A stretch of 64,000 bases of DNA from contig CM065711.1 of assembly GCA_017654935.2 (NCBI GenBank), forward strand, positions 27,222,836 through 27,286,835. The letters are read 5' to 3'. Under the pieces are notes generated by a model that was not told where the DNA came from, ran no database searches, and saw nothing but the letters and a program-made list of their open reading frames with translations. The stretch comes from Phymorhynchus buccinoides (taxonomy: Eukaryota > Mollusca > Gastropoda > Neogastropoda > Raphitomidae). This document shows, in pieces, positions 30,700 to 41,171 of this stretch (positions are counted from its first letter, which is position 1; every line of letters starts with the position of its first letter). The position numbers were made by a program, and so were the translations under genes.

Positions 30700-31411
30700 A
30701 AAACCCGCATTGAAATACATAACATAAAATTAGACAAAGGTACATTGGGGAAAAAATGAGACTAATTTATTATATCATGTTGCATACAGATAGTAAAAAT
30801 ACACCGGGCTTATTACTTATGGTTGATTTCGAAAAAGCATTTGATAGTGTTTCATGGATTTTTGTATAAAGCGCACTGTTTAAGATAAGATATAGAAAAA
30901 TATGTTTGCACCTTTTATGAAAATATTAATACTTTTGTATTGGTAAATGGCCTGTATTCGGAATGGTTTAATGTTTGTAGAGCAGTTCGTCAAGGTGATC
31001 CATTATCTCCATATTCATATGCGCAGAAGTATTATCTATAATGATACGAAACAATGATAGAATAAAAGGTATTAAAGTAAACAATATTGATGCTCTGCTC
31101 TCCCAGTTTGCTGACGATACTACTTTATGTCTTGAAGGTAGCGAGGAATCACTTAAAGAGGCCATCAGAACATTGAATCTTTTTGCTTGTCTTTCTGGTT
31201 TAAAAATTAATAATGAAAAGACAGAATTAGTATGGATTGGTAGTATGAAACATTCACAAATACGATACCTAAGAGACCAAAATGTTTGCTGAAACCCTGG
31301 AATTTTTAAAGTTTTAGGGGTAAAGTTTTCAGTTGAAATTGACCATATCGTGTCAATTAATTTTGAAGGTAAAATAGCTTAAATTAAATGTGTCTTACAT
31401 AAATGGTCAAA
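30700..31411 (+). pseudogene. LINE (L1/Tx1-like) RT region, interrupted downstream by the LTR element
   Basis: Readable RT blocks: PGLLLMVDFEKAFDSVSW (about 30808-30862) and LSQFADDTTLCLEGSEESL (about 31100-31160), the catalytic ADD motif region, then LSGLKINNEKTELVWIGS. Frameshifts and stops are present (for instance after DSVSWIFV). The LINE stops at 31411 where the LTR begins and resumes at 40156. The right arm has the same LINE uninterrupted from 43877 down. Dead element; + strand here. Confidence 0.85.
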
Positions 31412-32042
31412 GATCCTGATCAGAGATCGGGAGAGGGAAATCGCGAACCCCGAGGAGAGTCTCGCACGCCCAGACAGACAAACTCGCAGGAGAAGGCACA
31501 CGCGCACACCAGAAGTACAATACAAAACAAGACTATTTATTATAAGCAAGCACACACACACACTTACACGATTCAATACACAATGTTTAACAAATTATCT
31601 ACACAATATACATGGCATTCAAAAGTTTGTCCAAAGAATAAACTAAAGCCGGCAACTTAACTGAATAACTAAAAGAGAGTTTGTAAGCAGAAACACAAAA
31701 TTGAAGGGAAAAACGACGAAAGGGCAGACGAAGAAAAGAAGTCCAACAAAAACAGCAGAGCGTCCGAAGAAGAAGACAAAAGGGGAAAACAAAAGTCAGT
31801 AGAAAAACTGCTCCCCCTCCTGGGGCAGGCTACAGCAGCAGAAACAAAAGAAGAGAGACGGCAGAGGTCGCCCCCAGACTCCTCAACAGGAACGTCGAAG
31901 CCTGGCCCGAACGCACAGACAGGCCGACAGATCGGGCCTAACCCGGGGCCAGACAGAAAGGCGGGCGGCCTCCCACAGCCGGAAACGGAGAAAAGAGCGG
32001 TTGACCGGGCGGTCAACCAGGCAGCAACAGGTCAGGTCAGGT

Positions 32043-32087
<45 letters not shown>

Positions 32088-33891
32088 AGATCAGGATCAG
32101 GATCAGGATCAGGATCAGGATCAGGACTGTATGAAAAACCAAAACAAAAACCTAGTTTTGAACTCCCAGAGTAACAACAGTTTTGTGTTTACCCAAAAAC
32201 TAATTCCCCAACAGTCCTCTTCAGGGATGTAAAAACCCACCCTCTTTAAACTTGGTTCTCTCCAAGAACCCCAAAACGCTGAACAACACCTTCTTTACAA
32301 TCCTTTTCACACGACTCAGTCTAGGGGTAATATTTCATCAAAAAGGATTAACTAAAAGGTTTCGCTTTTTCTGGAACAACAAGGCTTTCATACATTTAGA
32401 AAATTCTAGCCTTTCAAATACAAAAATTAACAATTACATTCTTCTGAAAATTTCACAGCTTTTCAGGTACAAGAATGGACACTTAAATTCTTCTGAAAAT
32501 ATCACATAGAACTTCACCACCAAAAATATGTCCCTTCATTATCATTTCTTCCAGAAGGCGGACGAACTACAGGCAAAGAATGTATTTCCCCAAAATGGCA
32601 TTCACAATGTACTTCAAAAGGTCAAAAAGCCTTGAAAACACTAATTACACTTTCTCTCAAAAATAAAAACAGAAACGGGGATGAACGCTTTACAAAGCTC
32701 CTATCAGCATAGCTAGAAGCGCGACTGGAATAACCCTCTGTTATCCAGCTCTCCGCAGAGTCTCTTAATACCTAATTAAGCTAGGACGATGACCGCGAGG
32801 CTAAACATAGGTCGCGAGGCTAAACATATACCGCAAGGCTAAACATAGGCCGCGAGGCTAAACATATACCGCAACAAGGAATAATGCGCGCGCGTGCACG
32901 CATTTAGGATTCTGAATCTCTGTGAACTCAAATACGCTTTGCACCGAAAAACGATTTGCACGGCCTAAACACACAATGGCGAGCCAAAACATTGATTCAA
33001 AAATATGTGCCGAGTTCAAGTACCAAATTCTACGACCGGCAAAAACCTATCCAACTGACAAGTCATGACCCAGCCAGTCAGTTCCTTAGCCCCTTATGCA
33101 AAAATCAAGAAAATAATAAGAAAAATGAACCAAAGAAAACGCACACAAATATACATGTTAGCAAACCTATAACTAGCTATTCTACATTGTTACGCGCGCG
33201 TTGTTGTACGAGTTTTAACGGGATTAATACTAATTTTATGCAGCTACTGACCAAACTTCCAAGTGGCGGAATGAAGAAGAAGAATCCTCCCCACAAGACA
33301 GTCGCAGCTCTGGTCTCGCCAAGGGCTCGGGGTAAGCGCGAGCAGGTGGAAGGGGTTCCGGACCGGCCACAGCTTTCTTCCAGGACTCCAGTGAACGCCA
33401 GGGACGATGACGGGGAAGGGAGGACGATGAGAAACCAAATAAAAAGGGGGTGAAGATGGCGATGAGGATGAAGAGAAGAGATGATTTCAGCCGAAGCTCA
33501 ACAGCTTCGCTATCCTCACGTCTAGGACTCGTGCAGGATAAAGAGTTGATAACAGGATCCTTCAGGGACGTGGCCCTCACCACACCTCAGCACTGGGCGG
33601 CCGTAGGTGGACAAAACGATGAAAAGGAGAAAGGATGAAGCGATGAAGCGATGTTGCTTAACTGAAGGAAAAATATGGAGTGACGTTTGACCGGTATAAA
33701 ACTCATGAAGTCGCCAGTTGAATGTGGAGTCTCGCGAGAGGTCAGAGCTAACACGGGTTGCACGGATTTCACAAGTAGGTTGTCTCGATTAGGTGAAGAG
33801 AGGGAGAAAGACCTCGGGGTCCTTTGCGATAGAGTGGTAGACTGTGCCTTTCTCCGTCTGTTCAGAAGAACAATGTCACAAACTCGTGACA
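31412..33891 (-). repeat. LTR (3' LTR in element orientation), outer 20 nt missing
   Basis: Matches 37693-40155 almost throughout; the inner end is ACTCGTGACA at 33891. The first 20 nt of the other LTR (37673-37692) are missing at the outer end, where the LTR joins LINE sequence directly at GATCCTGATC. Contains (CAGGCT)n/(CAGGAT)n at about 32031-32126 and short GCGAGGCTAAACATA repeats at about 32805-32880. Short frames inside are not conserved genes. Confidence 0.92.
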
Positions 33892-36389
33892 CACCCCCCT
33901 TCCGGAAAAGCACGTACTGGGTGAAAACACTCATCGTGTCGCAGCCTGGGACGTCGCCAAGTTGTCCTCTGAAGGTTTGGCTTGTGCAACCTTCCGCACT
34001 CTCTCTTCCTCTGGCAAAACATGTCCCCATTTGATGAAGTGACCAAGGGACGACACTTCGCTCTTGCTGGTCTCACACCTACTGGATCGGACTGCCAGAT
34101 GGACTTCACGTAGCCGCCGGGGGATACGCCGGAGGACCTGCGCTTGTCTCTGGCAAAGTGGGTCCAATAAAAACCCTGCTGTACCCTCTCTTGAGTCCGG
34201 CAGGTGCTCATGTGTCCAGCCATGGGTGCGTCATGAGCCACTTTCTGCACCGGTGGTGGTTCAACAACTTGCTTGGCACCAGTGCGGTCGTTCTGATGGT
34301 GGCGGCAGGGTATCCCTTTCTCCTCCTCAAATGAGATAGAGCTGGTCTTGGTAGCCCTAGGTTCAGCGTCCACTAACTCCCTCACCCTATCCAGCTGACT
34401 GTCTTGCAACTGAAGCTTGCGGAGCACCTGTGGTGTCACCTCCTCCGCAAACACTTCCAGTCCCGGCCGGACAATGGGTTGGAGTTCATCCACCTTCTTG
34501 GCCATGGCGCGAGTAACTGCGCCCACGTAGACTTTCTCGGGCAGAATAGACGCTAGAGTCTGCTCCGTCCCATCCTCGAAGCACACAGTATTCCCCAACA
34601 GCAATGAACACGCCGGTTGCTTAAGGGCCACTGCCCATACCTTGCCTTCGAAGTAAGGGGTGCACAACTCCACCAAATAGGTAGGGCGACGACACACAAA
34701 TTGGGCTTCAACTCCTGATACTTCGCACACCGGTCCTCTGGGCGCCCCAGATGGTACGAGCTCTTCGTCCACGAAAATGGCCGTGGCGCCGGTGTCTCTG
34801 ACGCTGTCAACTACTTTTCCAGCCACTCTGGAGGGGAAGACAGGACATCCCTCCCTGCATGGTGAAGAAGCAAACTGGCTAAGGGCTTTCCAACTTCCGG
34901 AGGCCTTCCCATCCTGCGAACCGCTATTCTGGAAAGATGGTCTCCGCAACTCGGGACAGAACCTCCTAATATGCCCTAGGGTCCGGCAGTGGAAACACAC
35001 CTTTTGGTTCTTTGTCGGTGATTTGGTTGGAGACGGAGGAGTAGTTTCCTGGAGAGGAGTGGAGTCAGGTGTATGACTATCTTTGGCAGATCCCCTGGAG
35101 GCGACAGTTCTCCTAGCCTCCGAGTAAGTCTCTGCGATCTCGATGGCAGCATCGAAGGTAGTCGGCTTCTTCTCACTCATCCGTATTCGGAGCTCAGGGG
35201 ACACGGTGTTGTAGAGCTGCTCAATGAGGATTAAATCCTTCAGCTCGGCCTCAGAGAGCTCCTCCCAGTGCTTCAGTGCCTGACGAAGCCTTGTCCCAAA
35301 CTGGTAGAAAGTTTCACTGGGCTCCTTCTTACCATTGCGGAACTTCCGGCGATAGGTCTCAGGCGAAAGGCGAAACTGTTGACGAAGAACCTTCTGTAAA
35401 TTATCATAGGTCTCGTCCTCTCCCATCTTGAAACAGGCTTCCTTGGCTTTGCCGGTGAGGGAAGATGACAGATGGATGAGTTTCTCATCATCTGTTAAGA
35501 GGTAGATCTTAGCCATTTTCTCGAAATGTTCTAGGAACAAGTCAATATCTTCGCCGGGTTTCAGTTCTGGAAGCCTGAGTGCAGGGGTCGACACCTTAGA
35601 CCTGCTTCCTGACTCACGTCCTTGTTCCAGCTTTTCTCTCCTTCTCACTTCCTCTTGGCGAATTGCCTCACGTTCCTCTTTCTCTTCTCTCCACCTGCGT
35701 TCTTTCTCTTCTCTTTCCTCCTTCTTTCGTTGCTCCTTCCTTTCCTCTTCCTCTCTTCTTAGTTCCCTCTCCAGCTTCATTTCCTCTCTCCATCGCTGTT
35801 CTTTCCTCTCTTCTTCTTCCTTCCTTCGTTGTTCTTTCTTTTCCTCTTCCTCCTTCCTTCGTTGTTCTTTCTTTTCCTCTTCCTCCTTCTGTTCAGCTCG
35901 CTCCTCTCTCCTTCGTTGTTCTTTCTTTTCCTCCTCCTCCTTCCTTCGTTGTTCTTTCTTTTCCTCTTCCTCCTTCCTAAGCTGTTCAATCTCAGCCATC
36001 TCTTCCCTTCTTTGCTGCTCCATCTGAGCCATGGCAGCCATGAACATGGAAAACTCGCTGTTTCCCTTCGAGGAAGGATGGTGCTCTCCAGGCTTCTCCT
36101 CTGTCGTGGCACCTGACTTAAGAAAGATTCCCCTACCACGACCTAGGCTAAGGGGAGTCGAAACTGGTCCAACCCTAGACCGTGCTCCTCCATGGTCAAC
36201 TGCAGCATGGACAACCGGAGTGTGCATAGCCGTAGCCACAGAAGTCATGGAAGAAGATGGGGGTGAGGACATAACAGTAGTAACGACGGAGGTAGAAACA
36301 GCTGAGGGCGTAGTCGGTACAGAAGGATCCGTCGACAGGTCCCACATAGCCCCACTGCGCGACCTTAGATCATTCTCGTGACTTGCCAT
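33876..36389 (-). CDS. Gag-protease with integrase N-terminal fragment (LTR element ORF)
   Basis: The frame is open from 36482; the start MASHENDL at 36389 is preferred because the 31 upstream residues look non-native. Numbering here is from 36482. Residues ~150-290 are an E/K/R coiled coil. Residues ~300-455 are a capsid-like region with a SCAN-like stretch (YRRKF...FGTRLRQAL...LILIEQLYN...ELRIRM). A CCHC zinc knuckle spans C496-C509 (C-x2-C-x4-H-x4-C). The aspartic protease motif DTGA starts at 563. A linker then leads into an integrase zinc-finger start (H750, H757). From about residue 779 the frame is out of register with RT-like sequence. It packages element RNA and processes the polyprotein in intact relatives. 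The capsid and the pol order suggest a Gmr1-like lineage (inference). Confidence 0.85.
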   Translation of the reverse strand: MASHENDLRSRSGAMWDLSTDPSVPTTPSAVSTSVVTTVMSSPPSSSMTSVATAMHTPVVHAAVDHGGARSRVGPVSTPLSLGRGRGIFLKSGATTEEKPGEHHPSSKGNSEFSMFMAAMAQMEQQRREEMAEIEQLRKEEEEKKEQRRKEEEEKKEQRRREERAEQKEEEEKKEQRRKEEEEKKEQRRKEEEERKEQRWREEMKLERELRREEEERKEQRKKEEREEKERRWREEKEEREAIRQEEVRRREKLEQGRESGSRSKVSTPALRLPELKPGEDIDLFLEHFEKMAKIYLLTDDEKLIHLSSSLTGKAKEACFKMGEDETYDNLQKVLRQQFRLSPETYRRKFRNGKKEPSETFYQFGTRLRQALKHWEELSEAELKDLILIEQLYNTVSPELRIRMSEKKPTTFDAAIEIAETYSEARRTVASRGSAKDSHTPDSTPLQETTPPSPTKSPTKNQKVCFHCRTLGHIRRFCPELRRPSFQNSGSQDGKASGSWKALSQFASSPCREGCPVFPSRVAGKVVDSVRDTGATAIFVDEELVPSGAPRGPVCEVSGVEAQFVCRRPTYLVELCTPYFEGKVWAVALKQPACSLLLGNTVCFEDGTEQTLASILPEKVYVGAVTRAMAKKVDELQPIVRPGLEVFAEEVTPQVLRKLQLQDSQLDRVRELVDAEPRATKTSSISFEEEKGIPCRHHQNDRTGAKQVVEPPPVQKVAHDAPMAGHMSTCRTQERVQQGFYWTHFARDKRRSSGVSPGGYVKSIWQSDPVGVRPARAKCRPLVTSSNGDMFCQRKRECGRLHKPNLQRTTWRRPRLRHDECFHPVRAFPEGGCVTSL
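33892..33903 (-). other. Polypurine tract of the LTR element
   Basis: On the minus strand GGAAGGGGGGTG lies immediately before the LTR start TGTCACGAG. This is the expected position for the plus-strand primer. Confidence 0.75.
33960..34140 (-). pseudogene. RT thumb/connection fragment of the LTR element
   Basis: A different frame from gag reads RLREVHLAVRSSRCETSKSE and then SLGHFIKWGHVLPEEERVRK. This corresponds to the Ty3/gypsy RT segment that usually reads (S/N)KCE...V.FLGH.I...G..P...KV. Fingers, palm (with the YxDD site), RNase H and most of integrase are missing. It lies 3' of the integrase zinc-finger fragment. Confidence 0.7.
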
Positions 36390-36482
36390 TTTTTTTTCAT
36401 TTTTTTTTTCAACACTAACGGTTATGCAACGAAGACGATGAATCGCAGTAACACACACTAACGCGCGCAGGAAATCCCACAA

Positions 36483-37652
36483 ACTACGTCGAATTAAACC
36501 ACACTAAACCAAACACTAACTAAACTACTCCGCATAAAGCTTTACCACACTAACCACTATTGCGCTAATTTACACAGCGTAGAACGCTTCTGCGACTAAA
36601 CGACCCGCGCGGACAACAACCACGTTTGCACAAAAACCCTATTGCGCACCACGGGAGGCGGTCGCACGAACTACCTCAACGGCCAAACAGCGCACAGTAA
36701 CTTCCTGCGGTAACTTTCTGCGGTAAAACTAACAACACGATGTAGCTATGAACACACCCCAGTGTTTGAAAGCGTTATAAAAAACTACGGTTTGTGTTGC
36801 ACAAAAACGTTCCGGTTTATCCCAGCAAGTTTGCTCTATAGCACAAGCTACACTAAGCATAAACGCGTGCGCGCACAGGTTCACATGCAACTCAACAAAT
36901 AACCAAGCGATGGAATAAAAAATGGTAACTCAATGCAGGACACAATCCAATGCACGGAACACAGCAATTCAGTGCAAATCAACTACAATGCATCAAAACC
37001 AAGAATTGTCTTGCAAAATAGAACCAGTCACAGACACGATAATAGTTCCAAGTGAATAGTCCGGGTTTAGCTTGCTAATTAAATATGCGCGTACATATAT
37101 ATGAACACAAAAAACAACAACACATTAATGAATTTTTAAATAAGACTAACACACACCAGCACTCAGTCAATGCATGCAAACTAGTGTGTCAAGGGAGGGA
37201 ATCATTTCTCAGACTGAACAAGCCAAAGCTCAACCAGTCGAGATCTTTTTTGTTGTTGAAGGAACTAGAACTATTTCTTTTCCCCAGTTCTTTCCCCCCT
37301 TTATTCCTAACTAATCCCCTCTTTTAACCCCCTATTCCCAAAACAAACTAAGAAAAACCCTAAACAAACTTTATCTCAGTTTGTTTTATAAACGCGTGTG
37401 CGCTCAAAACTCACACACAAAGAAAACTATAAGTGGTCTTAAATAACTATATTTCACACGCTCTCCGACAAACAAGTAAACAAAACGAACACAACAAATT
37501 TTCCACTCAACCGGCCAAAAGACCTAAGCAATGAGGGAAAATCGGACCGCCTTGCCTCTACACGGTCTCCCAACCAACCACCCTTACATTCACACCCCAA
37601 ACATTCACTGCCTTATCCCAGCGAACCTGCCGGCCTGGGACAGATGCGAGAC
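36483..37652 (-). other. 5' leader of the LTR element
   Basis: About 1.2 kb between the primer site and gag, with no conserved frame. Probably contains packaging and dimerisation signals, inferred from position only. Confidence 0.6.
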
Positions 37653-37654
37653 AA

Positions 37655-37669
37655 TCCCGGACGAGCCCA
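37655..37669 (-). other. Primer binding site, tRNA-Pro-like
   Basis: On the minus strand, 3 nt after the LTR end, TGGGCTCGTCCGGGA appears. It matches the tRNA-Pro 3' end complement (TGGGGGCTCGTCCGGGA) except for two missing G. Confidence 0.7.
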
Positions 37670-37672
37670 AGA

Positions 37673-40155
37673 TGTCACGAAATCCCCCGCTCGATCCTGA
37701 TCAGAGATCGGGAGAGGGAAATCGCGAACCCCGAGGAGAGTCTCGCACGCCCAGACAGACAAACTCGCAGGAGAAGGCACACGCGCACACCAGAAGTACA
37801 ATACAAAACAAGACTATTTATTATAAGCAAGCACACACACACACTTACACGATTCAATACACAATGTTTAACAAATTATCTACACAATATACATGGCATT
37901 CAAAAGTTTGTCCAAAGAATAAACTAAAGCCGGCAACTTAACTGAATAACTAAAAGAGAGTTTGTAAGCAGAAACACAAAATTGAAGGGAAAAACGACGA
38001 AAGGGCAGACGAAGAAAAGAGGTCCAACAAAAACAGCAGAGCGTCCGAAGAAGAAGACAAAAGGGGAAAACAAAAGTCAGTAGAAAAACTGCTCCCCCTC
38101 CTGGGGCAGGCTACAGCAGCAGAAACAAAAGAAGAGAGACGGCAGAGGTCGCCCCCAGACTCCTCAACAGGAACGTCGAAGCCTGGCCCGAACGCACAGA
38201 CAGGCCGACAGATCGGGCCTAACCCGGGGCCAGACAGAAAGGCGGGCGGCCTCCCACAGCCGGAAACGGAGAAAAGAGCGGTTGACCGGGCGGTCAACCA
38301 GGCAGCAACAGGTCAGGTCAGGTCAGGTCAGGCTCAGGCTCAGGCTCAGGCTCAGGATCAGGATCAGGCTCAGGATCAGGCTCAGGCTCGGGATCAGGAT
38401 CAGGACTGTATGAAAAACCAAAACAAAAACCTAGTTTTGAACTCCCAGAGTAACAACAGTTTTGTGTTTACCCAAAAACTAATTCCCCAACAGTCCTCTT
38501 CAGGGATGTAAAAACCCACCCTCTTTAAACTTGGTTCTCTCCAAGAACCCCAAAACGCTGAACAACACTTTCTTTACAATCCTTTTCACACGACTCAGTC
38601 TAGGGGTAATATTTCATCAAAAAGGATTAACTAAAAGGTTTCGCTTTTTCTGGAACAACAAGGCTTTCATACATTTAGAAAATTCTAGCCTTTCAAATAC
38701 AAAAATTAACAATTACATTCTTCTGAAAATTTCACAACTTTTCAGGTACAAGAATGGACACTTAAATTCTTCTGAAAATATCACATAGAACTTCGCCACC
38801 AAAAATATGTCCCTTCATTATCATTTCTTCCAGAAGGCAAAGAATGTATTTCCCCAAAATGGCATTCACAATGTACTTCAAAAGGTCAAAAAGCCTTGAA
38901 AACACTAATTACACTTTCTCTCAAAAATAAAAACAGAAACGGGGATGAACGCTTTACAAAGCTCCTATCAGCATAGCTAGAAGCGCGACTGGAATAACCC
39001 TCTGTTATCCAGCTCTCCGCAGAGTCTCTTAATACCTAATTAAGCTAGGACGATGACCGCGAGGCTAAACATAGGTCGCGAGGCTAAACATATACCGCAA
39101 GGCTAAACATAGGCCGCGAGGCTAAACATATACCGCAACAAGGAATAATGCGCGCGCGTGCACGCATTTAGGATTCTGAATCTCTGTGAACTCAAATACG
39201 CTTTGCACCGAAAAACGATTTGCACGGCCTAAACACACAATGGCGAGCCAAAACATTGATTCAAAAATATGTGCCGAGTTCAAGTACCAAATTCTACGAC
39301 CGGCAAAAACCTATCCAACTGACAAGTCATGACCCAGCCAGTCAGTTCCTTAGCCCCTTATGCAAAAATCAAGAAAATAATAAGAAAAATGAACCAAAGA
39401 AAACGCACACAAATATACATGTTAGCAAACCTATAACTAGCTATTCTACATTGTTACGCGCGCGTTGTTGTACGAGTTTTAACGGGATTAATACTAATTT
39501 TATGCAGCTACTGACCAAACTTCCAAGTGGCGGAATGAAGAAGAAGAATCCTCCCCACAAGACAGTCGCAGCTCTGGTCTCGCCAAGGGCTCGGGGTAAG
39601 CGCGAGCAGGTGGAAGAGGTTCCGGACCGGCCACAGCTTTCTTCCAGGACTCCAGTGAACGCCAGGGACGATGACGGGGAAGGGAGGACGATGAGAAACC
39701 AAATAAAAAGGGGGTGAAGATGGCGATGAGGACGAAGAGAAGAGATGATTTCAGCCGAAGCTCAACAGCTTCGCTATCCTCACGTCTAGGACTCGTGCAG
39801 GATAAAGAGTTGATAACAGGATCCTTCAGGGACGTGGCCCTCACCACACCTCAGCACAGGGCGGCCGTAGGTGGACAAAACGATGAAAAGGAGAAAGGAT
39901 GAAGCGATGAAGCGATGTTGCTTAACTGAAGGAAAAATATGGAGTGACGTTTGACCGGTATAAAACTCATGAAGTCGCCAGTTGAATGTGGAGTCTCGCG
40001 AGAGGTCAGAGCTAACACGGGTTGCACGGATTTCACAAGTAGGTTGTCTCGATTAGGTGAAGAGAGGGAGAAAGACCTCGGGGTCCTTTGCGATAGAGTG
40101 GTAGACTGTGCCTTTCTCTGTCTGTTCAGAAGAACAATGTCACAAACTCGTGACA
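37673..40155 (-). repeat. LTR (5' LTR in element orientation), complete
   Basis: 2483 bp from TGTCACGAAATC to ACTCGTGACA, with 8-bp inverted ends TGTCACGA/TCGTGACA. The outer end at 40155 joins TACTCCATTTTGCAAAA of the LINE. The hexamer block at about 38315-38405 differs in composition from that of the other LTR. Confidence 0.93.
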
Positions 40156-40671
40156 TACTCCATTTTGCAAAATAGCAGTACTTAAGAGTCTGGCCATGTC
40201 AAAATTGATTTACTTATTTTCAAACCTACCTGATCCCCCTGAAGCTTTTTGCAAGAACTAGACTCATTATTCTTTCATTTTTTTATGGGATGGGAAACCC
40301 AGCAAAATTAGAAAAAAGGTTGTTTTTGGTGATTATATGTCTGGTGGCTTAAAGATGCTAAATGTTTTTAACTTTCTAAGCACACTAAAAAATAGCTGGC
40401 TAAAGAAATTGTTCATCAGTGAATCTACTTTACAGGAATTTGTGTTTAATCTTTATCCTGAACTTGCGAAATTGAACAAAGTGGGTCTTGACTATGTAGA
40501 GATACTTTTAAATAGAATACATAATCCATTTTGGAAAGATATACTAAAACACTACCTTAAACTCTGTAGAAAGAACATCCCTAAAACATTCATGAATTTA
40601 ATGCAGAATTCATTTCTTATAATACTAAAATAAAAAGAGGTAATCACACAGTGTTTATGAAAAACTGGTTA
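40156..40671 (+). pseudogene. LINE (L1/Tx1-like), continuation after the LTR insertion
   Basis: Continues the LINE of 30700-31411. The frame from 40337 reads MSGGLKMLNVFNFLSTLKNS and then SWLKKLFISES, typical of the segment after the RT domain. It is cut by the N gap at 40671 in the word MKNWL; the right arm has MKNWF at the matching place and then goes on. Confidence 0.85.
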
Positions 40672-41171
40672 NNNNNNNNNNNNNNNNNNNNNNNNNNNNN
40701 NNNNNNNNNNNNNNNNNNNNNNNNNNNNNNNNNNNNNNNNNNNNNNNNNNNNNNNNNNNNNNNNNNNNNNNNNNNNNNNNNNNNNNNNNNNNNNNNNNNN
40801 NNNNNNNNNNNNNNNNNNNNNNNNNNNNNNNNNNNNNNNNNNNNNNNNNNNNNNNNNNNNNNNNNNNNNNNNNNNNNNNNNNNNNNNNNNNNNNNNNNNN
40901 NNNNNNNNNNNNNNNNNNNNNNNNNNNNNNNNNNNNNNNNNNNNNNNNNNNNNNNNNNNNNNNNNNNNNNNNNNNNNNNNNNNNNNNNNNNNNNNNNNNN
41001 NNNNNNNNNNNNNNNNNNNNNNNNNNNNNNNNNNNNNNNNNNNNNNNNNNNNNNNNNNNNNNNNNNNNNNNNNNNNNNNNNNNNNNNNNNNNNNNNNNNN
41101 NNNNNNNNNNNNNNNNNNNNNNNNNNNNNNNNNNNNNNNNNNNNNNNNNNNNNNNNNNNNNNNNNNNNNNN
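40672..41171. other. Assembly gap, exactly 500 N
   Basis: A round 500 N is a conventional scaffolding gap of unknown true size. It sits at the boundary between the left arm and the spacer of the inverted repeat. Reading frames that run through it are meaningless. Confidence 0.98.

Larger units (their letters stand above)
31412..40155 (-). mobile_element. Ty3/gypsy-type LTR retrotransposon, internally deleted (8.7 kb)
   Basis: Two direct ~2.48 kb repeats (31412-33891 and 37673-40155) flank an internal region that reads gag, protease, an integrase N-terminal fragment and an RT fragment on the minus strand. A Pro-tRNA-like primer site lies next to the right LTR and a purine tract next to the left one. 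The LTRs differ by few substitutions, a changed hexamer block and a 15-base indel near 32555/38837, so the insertion is young. It splits a LINE, and the right arm carries the empty site near 43484-43505. The reading frames lack most of integrase and RT, so this copy cannot move by itself. Confidence 0.92.

Noticed and set aside
31669..33583. Short frames inside the LTRs (also in 37950-39847)
   Set aside because: They are identical in both LTRs only because the LTRs are copies; no domain is seen and they overlap each other on both strands.
35663..36381. Plus-strand frames opposite gag
   Set aside because: Antisense of the coiled-coil E/K/R codons; no homology.
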